A stretch of 13,489 bases of DNA. Origin: Bacillota bacterium (GTDB lineage: Bacteria > Bacillota > Clostridia > Lachnospirales > Lachnospiraceae). Positions 6,859-13,480 of the stretch are shown here, one piece after another (the stretch's first letter is position 1; every line of letters begins with the position of its first letter). Location of the stretch: positions 1 through 13,489 of the forward strand of contig JAEYLX010000009.1 of assembly GCA_023407575.1 (NCBI GenBank), given 5' to 3'. Under the pieces are notes generated by a model that was not told the origin of the DNA, did no database searches, and was given only the letters and a program-made list of their open reading frames with translations. Both the position numbers and the translations under genes were made by a program.

Positions 6859-8247
6859 ATGGCTGAGATCATTGTTATGCCCAAACTCGGTTTCAATCAG
6901 GAAGAGGGCGAACTGGTCAAATGGCACAAGCAGGTCGGCAATCCGATCAACAAAGGTGATCTGCTGTTTGAAACCAATACGGATAAAACAACAATGCCGG
7001 TGGAAGCCACCCGTGATGGCATCCTCCTGAAAATACTTGTTGCTGAAGGCGAAGCCGTTCCGGTCTTCACGCCCATCGCGGTGGTAGGCGACGCGGGAGA
7101 AGATGCTGATGCCGCTCTGTCTGCCGCCGCCATCGGACAGGATGCGCCCGGCCAAGAACCAAATGCGCATACAAACGAAGAGCCAGCCTCAGAAGGCTCA
7201 CTCGGTTTGGAAGGCTTGAAGGCCTTTCGTCTGTCCCCCAAGGCTCAAAAGCTGATGCGGGACAGGAGGATCGAACCAGCTTGTCTAGCCCTTGTCACCG
7301 GAACGGGATTTCAGGGGGGCATCACCGCACGCGATATCCTTCTTTCAGGAGTATTGGAAAATGCCGCTGAACCCAAGAACAGAAGTTCTCCTCTGGCCCG
7401 TAAGGTCGCGGAAGAGCATGGCATAGATCTGGCCTCCGTCACGGGAACCGGCATTGCGGGCAAGATCATGTGCACCGATGTGGAACAGGCCATAGCTTCA
7501 CCCTGCGTCTCGGAAGCACTTTCGGCTCATTCTTTTGTGCCTGCCGGGCCGAAAGTTTTGCGCACCGCACCATACACCGGCCTGCGCAAAATCATAGGCG
7601 ATCGTTTAAGCCAAAGCCTGTTCACAGCACCGCATCTGTATTTCACGGAAAATGTGGATATGGGAGAATGCTTGGCCTTCCGTAAGCGGATAAACGAACT
7701 CCCGGAAAACAAGGTAGCCATGTCCGATCTGCTGATCAAGGCCGTCAGCAAGTCCCTCCAAAAATATCCGAACATCAATGCTTCCCTACATGACGGAACC
7801 ATCGTCACCTACCAAAGTATCAATATCGGCATGGCGGTAGCGGGAGACAAAGGTCTGATCGTACCCGTTGTCAAGGATACGCAAGAAAAGCCCCTCAGCA
7901 AGATCGCCTCCGAAACCCGCGATCTGGTGGAACGGGCTAAATCCGGCACGTTGGTGCCGGAAGAATACTCAGGCGGCACCTTCAGTATCTCCAATTTGGG
8001 CATGTTCGGCATAGAAAATTTCACCGCCATCATCAACCCTCCGGAAGCAGCCATTCTGGCCGTCAGCTCCGTCCGGAAAAAGGCTGTGATAACACTGGAC
8101 GAGCACGGCGAAGACGCCATGGCCATCCGTCCCATGATGTCCATCCAACTATCCGTCGATCATCGGCTTATCGACGGCCTGCTCGCCGTTCAATTCCTCG
8201 CCTGCCTTAAGGATCTTCTGGAACATCCGTTGGCGATCGTGCTGTAA
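6859..8247 (+). CDS. acoC: Dihydrolipoyl acyltransferase (E2) with one lipoyl domain and two tandem peripheral-subunit-binding domains
   Basis: The 462-residue core of the complex moves the acyl group from E1 via lipoate to CoA. An N-terminal lipoyl domain (2-78) carries the expected lipoylation site Lys43 in TNTDKTTMP, and a flexible linker rich in Ala, Glu and Gly follows (79-120). Two peripheral-subunit-binding-like domains come next: 124-163 (LSPKAQKLM...VTGTG...ITARDIL) and 176-212 (SSPLARKVAEEHGIDLASV TGTG). The catalytic acyltransferase domain (about 233-462) has the active-site motif DHRLIDG (434-440) with His435 and Asp439. Most E2 proteins have one such binding domain, so the doubling is unusual. 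The AAAGGAG ribosome site supports the ATG. It is the last gene of the acoABC operon. The lipoate for Lys43 is probably added by the divergent lplA product. Confidence 0.93.
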   Translation: MAEIIVMPKLGFNQEEGELVKWHKQVGNPINKGDLLFETNTDKTTMPVEATRDGILLKILVAEGEAVPVFTPIAVVGDAGEDADAALSAAAIGQDAPGQEPNAHTNEEPASEGSLGLEGLKAFRLSPKAQKLMRDRRIEPACLALVTGTGFQGGITARDILLSGVLENAAEPKNRSSPLARKVAEEHGIDLASVTGTGIAGKIMCTDVEQAIASPCVSEALSAHSFVPAGPKVLRTAPYTGLRKIIGDRLSQSLFTAPHLYFTENVDMGECLAFRKRINELPENKVAMSDLLIKAVSKSLQKYPNINASLHDGTIVTYQSINIGMAVAGDKGLIVPVVKDTQEKPLSKIASETRDLVERAKSGTLVPEEYSGGTFSISNLGMFGIENFTAIINPPEAAILAVSSVRKKAVITLDEHGEDAMAIRPMMSIQLSVDHRLIDGLLAVQFLACLKDLLEHPLAIVL

Positions 8248-8697
8248 ACTTCCCGCCATTCCGACAAACACCCTCCTGAGGCGTCGTGCCTGCGGCGAAC
8301 GCTCGGGAGGGCGTTCATGTTTCCGCCGCTGCAGGTATTCCCTGAACACGAACTCAACAGGGTAAAGAATCGTGTACAACGCAAAGGACATGAACCAGAC
8401 TCAGCGCTTGCAGCTGCGGCATCCACTGTACGTCCTTATCCCCGCTCCAACAGATAGAGATAAAAATAAGGCGACATTCCTTGAGTTGAAACTCCATCAA
8501 AAGGCTCCTGTGTCGAACCTTAAACATTTTCATTTTGAAAAAAGAACGACACTGACGCCAAATAGGAATTCAGCACGATCCAATGCGGCGTGAGATCAGA
8601 TGAAAACAGCGTACTGTTTGACCGAGGGATTGGGAGTATCCAGTATTTTAAGTGCATACCAGCCCTAAAGGGTTTCACCCAGCCGCAACAGAACAGC
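8248..8697. other. Gene-poor stretch between acoC and the two-way terminator
   Basis: I find no gene that I can support here. The first part carries the large alternative hairpins at 8267-8335. The minus strand around 8300-8390 has a short open frame (MSFALYTILYPVEFVF and a basic tail) that looks like a membrane segment followed by a charged tail. It has no clear ribosome site and no recognisable family, so it may be a gene remnant. The stretch 8480-8697 is AT-richer and featureless to the eye. Confidence 0.4.
8267..8335 (+). other. Two mutually exclusive hairpins just after acoC
   Basis: Hairpin 1 pairs 8267-8280 (AACACCCTCCTGAG) with 8302-8315, 13 of 14 positions pairing with one G-T wobble. 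Hairpin 2 pairs GAACGC (8297-8302) with GCGTTC (8311-8316), extended outside by CCTGC (8289-8293) with GCAGG (8331-8335). Both need 8311-8315, so only one can form at a time. No T-run follows. It could be a 3' stabiliser or rho-type end of the acoABC message. Confidence 0.5.
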
Positions 8698-8735
8698 AAA
8701 AAAAACCGCCCTGTACATGTCGGGACGGTTTTTTT
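8698..8735. terminator. Two-way intrinsic terminator between acoABC and dctPQM
   Basis: Eight A (8698-8705), then a stem formed by ACCGCCC and GGGACGGT around a loop containing TGTACATG, then seven T (8729-8735). On the minus strand the stem is a 7-bp duplex with one G-U pair followed by an eight-T run; on the plus strand the same position is a C-A mismatch. It lies 23 bp after the dctM stop and about 450 bp after acoC, so it serves the TRAP operon best and can also stop acoABC transcripts. Confidence 0.85.
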
Positions 8736-8757
8736 GCCTTTGGGGCCACACTTATTA

Positions 8758-10053
8758 TCAGAAGTATCCGAAGAAGTGAGGCAAGAACAAGGATATTTGA
8801 GGAACGAAGGTGATGAGCAGAGAACAGAACAGTAAAACAATGATGTAAGGCAAGACCCCCACGGCAACTTTCTCCACCGGTATATTCGCGATACGCGATG
8901 AAACGAACAGATTGACTCCGAGTGGTGGCGTCAACAGAGCGATTTCATTGGAAACGACAAGGATAATGCCAAAGTGGATAGGATCTACCCCTACATGGAT
9001 CACAACGGGGAGCAACACCGGAACCAGAATGATAAGGGTGGCCAACGTTTCCAAAAACATGCCCAAGAGAAAAAGCATAGCCTGAATGAGGAGAAGAATG
9101 ACATACTTGTCTTGAGAAATGCTGAGAAAGATATTGGCCAGCCGTTGAGGAGCCTGCTCGATGGTAAGGATTTTTCCAAATAACGTGGAAGCCCCCACTA
9201 TCAGAAGGACAACGCCGCACAGCATTGCCCCTTCAAGAAGGGCTGCATAAATCTTTTTCGCATTCAGGGCGCGGTTGATGACACCACCTACAAACAGCGA
9301 CCAGATGATTGCGACGATTGAAGCTTCCACCGGAGTGCATATGCCTGAGTATATGGAACCCAAGATGATAAACGGGGTAAGCAGCGAAAAAATATTTCTG
9401 AAACAGATCTTCAGAAAGATAACGGCGCTGAATGGAGGAAGCCCCACATCGATGCCCACTTTATCACGTTTGGCAAGAGACCAAGCCGTAAGTATCAAAG
9501 CAAAGGCGACGATAAAGCCGGGAATAAAGCCTGCGGTAAACAATCCCGTAATGGATACATTGCCGATGATGCCGTAAATAATGAGTGGATTGCTGGGTGG
9601 GATCAGGATGCCCACGGTTCCGCCGGAAGAAGAGACGGACGCCGCGTATTGAGGTGAATACCCCTGGCGCAGCATAGACGGAATCAACAGCGTTCCCACA
9701 GCCGCGACCGTCCCCGGCCCCGAACCCGAGATGGCGGCGAAGAAGGTGCAGGCCATGATCGTCGTGATCCCGAGCCCGCCATACATGCGCCCCACCAGCA
9801 TCTTGACGACATCAATGATTTGCCCCGTTACGCCGCCCTGCTCCATTAAGGTTCCCGCTACGACGAAACAAGGAATAGCCAATAGCGGAAAGGAGTTGAG
9901 CCCCTCAAAAAGCGCATTGTGGATAACTGTCAGAGGCAGGCTCGAAAAAACGAACAACGAAATCATGGTCGAGGAAATCAACACCATATAGACAGGTACA
10001 CCAAACAGCAGGAGTACCACCAGACTGATCAACAAGATGCTAAGCGTATCCAT
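8758..10053 (-). CDS. dctM: TRAP transporter large permease subunit (DctM family)
   Basis: A 431-residue inner-membrane protein that performs the ion-coupled transport step of a tripartite ATP-independent periplasmic (TRAP) system. It is hydrophobic throughout, with roughly a dozen membrane segments starting at residues 4-25. It carries the family motifs FFAAISGSGPGTVAAVG (about 108-124), IPPSNPLIIYGI (about 151-162) and, near the C-terminus, TPPLGVNLFV. Length and motif order are those of an intact DctM. A GGAGGAGGA ribosome site stands 5-6 bases before the ATG. The start overlaps the end of dctQ by 14 bp, so the two are translationally coupled. It ends just before the two-way terminator, marking the end of the operon. 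The substrate is set by the DctP protein, not by this subunit. Confidence 0.96.
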   Translation of the reverse strand: MDTLSILLISLVVLLLFGVPVYMVLISSTMISLFVFSSLPLTVIHNALFEGLNSFPLLAIPCFVVAGTLMEQGGVTGQIIDVVKMLVGRMYGGLGITTIMACTFFAAISGSGPGTVAAVGTLLIPSMLRQGYSPQYAASVSSSGGTVGILIPPSNPLIIYGIIGNVSITGLFTAGFIPGFIVAFALILTAWSLAKRDKVGIDVGLPPFSAVIFLKICFRNIFSLLTPFIILGSIYSGICTPVEASIVAIIWSLFVGGVINRALNAKKIYAALLEGAMLCGVVLLIVGASTLFGKILTIEQAPQRLANIFLSISQDKYVILLLIQAMLFLLGMFLETLATLIILVPVLLPVVIHVGVDPIHFGIILVVSNEIALLTPPLGVNLFVSSRIANIPVEKVAVGVLPYIIVLLFCSLLITFVPQISLFLPHFFGYF

Positions 10054-10558
10054 CCGTGTCCTCCTCCCCGACGTTCTTCACCAATGAATACAGCGTCCCT
10101 TCCTTTATCCTCCGTAAATAGATCTCTATGATTCGCCAGCTCGTCAGAAGAAACGTACAAGGAATGATCATTTCAACGTGGGCTTTGACAATACCAAGCG
10201 TCGGTGAGATTTCAGGGAATTCATAGTTCTCGCGGATAACCTCCCAAGCGTACCATGCAATCATCACATTGAAAGCAACACAAATCATGTCGGATAGGAT
10301 ACGGAAAAACAACCGCATCTTCAGCGGCATTTTCAGGAACTGTGCCGTAATACGCACCTGAGCAAGGCGTTTGGTCGCCAGGCTCATACCGATATACACA
10401 GTCCAAATAAAACAATACCTACTCAGCTCTTCAGTCCATGCAAGGGCTGATCCCCAAATCATACGGATGCTGACTTGCAGAGCCAGACAGAGTATCATAC
10501 CAGCGCACAAGGTTACACACAAATACTCTTCAAAATTAGCATATATTGTCCGGAGCAT
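10040..10558 (-). CDS. dctQ: TRAP transporter small permease subunit (DctQ family)
   Basis: The small membrane subunit that links the periplasmic binding protein system to the DctM permease. The 172-residue form from ATG 10558 (MLRTIYANFEEYLC) has four hydrophobic segments, with the family-typical W-G-SALAWTEELSRYCFIW region around residues 33-55 that places charged residues beside a membrane helix. An in-frame TTG at 10618 would add 20 residues but lies inside a strong hairpin. ATG 10558 has GGAGG 11 bases ahead and gives the usual family length, so it is preferred. It lies 82 bp behind dctP and overlaps dctM by 14 bp. Divergence of this subunit family is high, but position and topology make the call secure. 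Confidence 0.9.
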   Translation of the reverse strand: MLRTIYANFEEYLCVTLCAGMILCLALQVSIRMIWGSALAWTEELSRYCFIWTVYIGMSLATKRLAQVRITAQFLKMPLKMRLFFRILSDMICVAFNVMIAWYAWEVIRENYEFPEISPTLGIVKAHVEMIIPCTFLLTSWRIIEIYLRRIKEGTLYSLVKNVGEEDTDGYA

Positions 10559-10596
10559 GGGGTAGGCGACCTCCTGAGTAAAGACGGCGGAAATGC

Positions 10597-10629
10597 CGAC
10601 GGCCTCCTGAAGGCACAAGGAGGCCGCCG
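10597..10629 (-). other. Hairpin in the dctP-dctQ gap
   Basis: CGGCCTCCT (10600-10608) and AGGAGGCCG (10618-10626) are a perfect 9-bp inverted repeat with a 9-base loop. On the minus-strand transcript it extends by a G-U and two G-C pairs to 10597/10629. No T-run follows in the direction of transcription. In TRAP operons a stem-loop here can keep the 3' end of the dctP message stable and so give more binding protein than permease; that function is inferred. Confidence 0.6.
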
Positions 10630-10640
10630 AAAAAAGAGGG

Positions 10641-11636
10641 CTACTTCATGGCTTCAAGTGCTTGATCGACAAACTGCTTACCGCCGACCGTATCATAAAA
10701 CTTGGGCCATACGCTGCGAGCCTTTTCCGCCCACTTGTCCTCATCGGACACGGTGCCTATGACCATACCGCCGTCGATGCATTGCTGAAGCGCCTTGGCA
10801 TCCTCTTCTTCAGACCACTTCCATTCATACTCAGCAGCTTCCCTGGCTGCGCGAACAAAAAGCTCCCGAGTATCAGGGTCCAGCTTGGCAAACCAGCGCT
10901 CGCTCACAAGAATGGGAGCCACCCACAGCATATAGTGGATATCTGTGATGTACTTCTGCACTTCCCAAAATTTGGCGTCACGATTGATCAAGTGTGGATT
11001 TTCCTGACCGTCGATAACTCCCTGCTGAAGACCGTTGAAGGTTTCAATCCACGGAAGAGGATGTGGCTCCACTCCCCACGAACGAAACGCGGCAAGCTGT
11101 AACTCCACGGGAGGAACGCGCCACTTGAGGCCAGCCATATCGTCGATGGTCTTGATGGGACGTTTGGAATTGGTCAGTACGCGGTAGCCTCCGATCAGCC
11201 AACCCAAGGGGCGGGTCTTACTTTGCTCCGTGATGGCTTCATTAAAAGTCTTCATGAATGCCTCATTTCGGAAAAACGTGAAGGCATGCTGCTTTGAAGG
11301 AAACATATAAGGAAGGATGACCAACGTAGCTTTCGGAGCAAAAGGTGTCAGATTGCCCGCAGCGAGAACTCCCATCTGGATCTCATTGCTGCGCAGCTGC
11401 TTGACGACTGCCTGTTCGTCTCCAAGAACACCTCCCGTGTATAGTTCGCATTTAATCTTGCCATTCGATTCCTTATGGACGATTTCAGCGAGCCGAGCCA
11501 GCGGTACCGCCTGCACAGAACCGGGAGGAGTGGAACAGGCAATGCGGACTGTCATGCTTTTGTACTCCTTGGCATGTGAAACACCGCCCAGAACCATACC
11601 AAAAGACAATAGCGCAAATATAAGAGCCTTTTTCAT
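10641..11636 (-). CDS. dctP: TRAP transporter solute-binding protein (DctP family)
   Basis: The periplasmic receptor that captures the substrate and delivers it to DctQM. The 331-residue product begins with a clear signal peptide (MKK, a hydrophobic core at 4-18, cleavage likely after SHA at 22). Family features include the LYTGGVLGDEQAVVKQL segment (65-81), the GYRVLTNSKRPI strand (150-161), the ligand-binding LKWRVPP (170-176) with Arg173, which in characterised members salt-bridges a substrate carboxylate, and the FNGLQQGVIDGQENP motif (200-214). The arginine points to an acidic substrate, but some relatives bind sugars, ectoine or sulfonates. AAGGAG lies 7 bases before the ATG. It is the first gene of the TRAP operon, with a sigma-54 promoter and dyads upstream, about 338 bp from the regulator gene. 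Confidence 0.96.
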   Translation of the reverse strand: MKKALIFALLSFGMVLGGVSHAKEYKSMTVRIACSTPPGSVQAVPLARLAEIVHKESNGKIKCELYTGGVLGDEQAVVKQLRSNEIQMGVLAAGNLTPFAPKATLVILPYMFPSKQHAFTFFRNEAFMKTFNEAITEQSKTRPLGWLIGGYRVLTNSKRPIKTIDDMAGLKWRVPPVELQLAAFRSWGVEPHPLPWIETFNGLQQGVIDGQENPHLINRDAKFWEVQKYITDIHYMLWVAPILVSERWFAKLDPDTRELFVRAAREAAEYEWKWSEEEDAKALQQCIDGGMVIGTVSDEDKWAEKARSVWPKFYDTVGGKQFVDQALEAMK

Positions 11637-11773
11637 GAGTCACTCCTTCATTAAAGATTGTTGGAACTTAGTCCACGCACGCTCCGCATGGAGAGGGCCA
11701 TTGGAGATGCTTTCCCTGAGAGCCCAAACCGGTTAGATCGGCCGACTGATCCCGCCCAGATGTTCTCTTAGTT

Positions 11774-11789
11774 TGCAAGGAGTGTTCCC
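11774..11789 (-). promoter_or_regulatory. Sigma-54 promoter of the TRAP operon
   Basis: On the minus strand the sequence reads GGGAACACTCCTTGCA. GG (11787-11788) and GC (11775-11776) are exactly 10 bases apart and the -12 element TTGCA is perfect, while the -24 element GGGAACA departs from TGGCACG at three positions. Transcription would begin near 11763, giving a leader of about 127 bases before the dctP ATG. Confidence 0.65.
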
Positions 11790-11795
11790 GCGATA

Positions 11796-11813
11796 TGTCC
11801 TCCTAAGGTGACA
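11796..11813. promoter_or_regulatory. TGT-N12-ACA dyad next to the TRAP promoter
   Basis: TGTC (11796-11799) and GACA (11810-11813) form a perfect dyad with the same TGT-N12-ACA geometry as the other sites. It begins only 7 bp upstream of the -24 box, closer than normal for an enhancer. It may be chance, a low-occupancy site, or a negative site that blocks the polymerase. Confidence 0.4.
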
Positions 11814-11877
11814 AAAAATATTCAGTTATTTTAATGTATAAAGAAGATAAAAGATCTTATTTTCAGAATGTTGCCCT

Positions 11878-11911
11878 AAAAAAATGCGGAAAAGCATTCC
11901 ACTTGTCCGCA
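11878..11911 (-). terminator. Intrinsic terminator of the regulator gene
   Basis: On the minus strand TGCGGA (11906-11911) pairs with TCCGCA (11885-11890), with an inner AAG/CTT pairing, and the stem is followed by seven T. It stands about 63 bp after the regulator stop codon. It separates the regulator transcript from the sigma-54 promoter of dctP, so the TRAP operon is not simply read through from the regulator. Confidence 0.8.
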
Positions 11912-11914
11912 CGT

Positions 11915-11932
11915 TGTATATTTCCTCATACA
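11915..11932. promoter_or_regulatory. Predicted activator binding site upstream of dctP (proximal enhancer)
   Basis: TGTAT (11915-11919) and ATACA (11928-11932) are perfect 5-bp arms and have the TGT-N12-ACA geometry. The centre is about 136 bp upstream of the dctP -24 element, a classical enhancer distance. It lies exactly 32 bp, about three helical turns, from the next dyad, so two activator dimers could bind on the same face of the DNA. Confidence 0.68.
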
Positions 11933-11946
11933 GGCCATGAGTGAGG

Positions 11947-11964
11947 TGTAATCTCTCCTATACA
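11947..11964. promoter_or_regulatory. Predicted activator binding site upstream of dctP (distal enhancer)
   Basis: TGTA (11947-11950) and TACA (11961-11964) form a perfect dyad with the TGT-N12-ACA geometry, 32 bp from its neighbour at 11915-11932 and about 168 bp from the -24 element. It sits between the regulator stop codon and its terminator. Confidence 0.66.
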
Positions 11965-11973
11965 TTTCTCCAT

Positions 11974-13380
11974 TCATGTACGACCAGAAGAACTTCGCCG
12001 GATTCCGTACCGCTTGAATTTTCCATACAAAGTAACGCGGGTGATGCCCAACTCCTGTGCTGTCTTGGAGACGTTCCCATTATTCTTCTGTAAAACGGAA
12101 AGAAGATAGTTAGCCTCTTGGGACTCCATATAGTCCGAAAGGCTACGACCGTGCGCGGTGACGGGAGAAGGGCTGTCCGGGATGACGTTTTTGCTGACGA
12201 GTTCATTTGGTAAATCTTTAATATCAATAACCTTATCCGTGCAATGTATGGAAGCATGTACCAATGCATTGAACAGCTGCCGCACATTGCCCGGCCACTC
12301 GTAAACACTCATCGCCCGAGCAGCCTTCTCAGTGAAATCTATGTCCAAATAACCTATCTTGGACAGGATATGTCGCGCCAAAAGCAAAATATCATCTCCC
12401 CTTTCGCACAGGGGCGGCATATAAATGCGCAGGGCATTTATCCTATAATAAAGGTCCTCCCGGAAAGTCCCCTCCCCCACCATTGCATTGAGATCTCGGT
12501 TAGTTGCCGTAATGAGCCGAAAGTCAACTTTAACAGGTGAAACGGCACCGACCCGAAGGATTTCTTGTTCTTCCAACGCCCGCAACAGCTTGACCTGAGC
12601 ATGCAACGGAATATCTCCTATTTCATCCAAAAACAGGGTGCCGCCGTTGGCTAGCTCCAACAAGCCCATTTTGCCGCTCTTATGCGCCCCAGAAAAAGCC
12701 CCAGGAGCGTAACCGAAAAGTTCCGCTTCAAACAGTTCCGTAGGAACAGCCGCACAGTTGATGGAAACGAATTTCCCTGACGCGTAGGTACTGCCGCTAT
12801 GCAGGGCTTGAGCGACGAGTTCTTTCCCTGTACCGGTATTTCCACGAATAAGCACGGGATGGGAGTCCGCGGCGTATATCTTGATCTGCCTTTTGATTTC
12901 GACGATTTTCCGGCTTTCGCCTACAATGCTGTCGACATTATACCGTGTACAAGATGAATTATTACTTTTATTGTATATTTTCTTTTTCTTCTGAAGCAAA
13001 TCAATCTTGTCATGCAGTTCCTTGAGCTCATTCGGATCCGTAAACAGGATATGAGACACCATACCGATGACGTCCCCCTGATTGTCACGTACGGGGACAC
13101 GATTGACCACAAATTTATAATTGTCACCGAATAACGGCAAGGTGCACAAATCGCCGAGTTCTGGTTTGCCGTTTTTGATAACGATAGGGGCCCGTGTCGC
13201 GGGATTCAGTTCCGTCAATGGCCGCCCCAAGATGCTCGAAACTTTACCACCAAGTAAAGCCGCATAGCAGGCATTGACTCTGCGAACAATATAATCCGTG
13301 TCACAGAATAAAATACCTGAAGGAAGAGCATCTAACACCTGCTGATTCAACGATTCTAATACAGCCAAATCTCGAACCAT
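11974..13380 (-). CDS. Sigma-54-dependent transcriptional activator (PAS, AAA+, Fis-type HTH)
   Basis: A 468-residue enhancer-binding protein that hydrolyses ATP to open sigma-54 promoters. An N-terminal PAS-like sensor (about 10-115, with ALPSGILFCDTDYIVRRVN and a C-terminal VVNRVPVRDNQGDVIGMV) is followed by a Lys-rich linker, probably a short coiled coil (117-137). The AAA+ domain (about 150-380) has Walker A GNTGTGKE (180-187), the sigma-54 contact loop GAFSGA (227-232), Walker B TLFLDEIGD (248-256) and arginine-finger candidates in REDLYYR (307-313). The C-terminal Fis-type helix-turn-helix is at about 434-460. There is no receiver domain, so it senses a ligand or redox state directly rather than being phosphorylated. 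Its own promoter is sigma-70-like and overlaps its predicted operator. Its position and the repeated dyads point to it as regulator of dctPQM, acoABC and lplA. Confidence 0.95.
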   Translation of the reverse strand: MVRDLAVLESLNQQVLDALPSGILFCDTDYIVRRVNACYAALLGGKVSSILGRPLTELNPATRAPIVIKNGKPELGDLCTLPLFGDNYKFVVNRVPVRDNQGDVIGMVSHILFTDPNELKELHDKIDLLQKKKKIYNKSNNSSCTRYNVDSIVGESRKIVEIKRQIKIYAADSHPVLIRGNTGTGKELVAQALHSGSTYASGKFVSINCAAVPTELFEAELFGYAPGAFSGAHKSGKMGLLELANGGTLFLDEIGDIPLHAQVKLLRALEEQEILRVGAVSPVKVDFRLITATNRDLNAMVGEGTFREDLYYRINALRIYMPPLCERGDDILLLARHILSKIGYLDIDFTEKAARAMSVYEWPGNVRQLFNALVHASIHCTDKVIDIKDLPNELVSKNVIPDSPSPVTAHGRSLSDYMESQEANYLLSVLQKNNGNVSKTAQELGITRVTLYGKFKRYGIRRSSSGRT

Positions 13381-13421
13381 ATGGACGCATCCTCCGTCTT
13401 CTAGAAAAAGGATAGGTTCTC

Positions 13422-13450
13422 ATTCTAAATTTCCATAGACTTTTTGTAAA
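13422..13450 (-). promoter_or_regulatory. Sigma-70-like promoter of the regulator gene
   Basis: On the minus strand a -35 TTTACA (13445-13450, five of six) and a -10 TAGAAT (13422-13427, five of six) are separated by 17 bases. Transcription would start near 13415, about 35 bases before the ATG. The -35 box is also the proximal end of the long inverted repeat at 13445-13480, so a bound protein would block it. Confidence 0.6.
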
Positions 13451-13480
13451 TACTGTATGAAATAATGAACAGTTTTTACA
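13445..13480. promoter_or_regulatory. 36-bp operator candidate of the regulator gene
   Basis: Twelve-base arms TGTAAATACTGT (13445-13456) and ACAGTTTTTACA (13469-13480) match with one mismatch around a 12-base spacer. The inner part, ACTGT-N12-ACAGT (13452-13473), has the same arms and spacer as the site at 4550-4571. Its overlap with the -35 box suggests self-repression. It could also serve a gene beyond the window edge. Confidence 0.65.

Noticed and set aside
10559..10618. TTG start for DctQ at 10618
   Set aside because: It lies within a strong hairpin and adds 20 residues not expected in the family; ATG 10558 is better.
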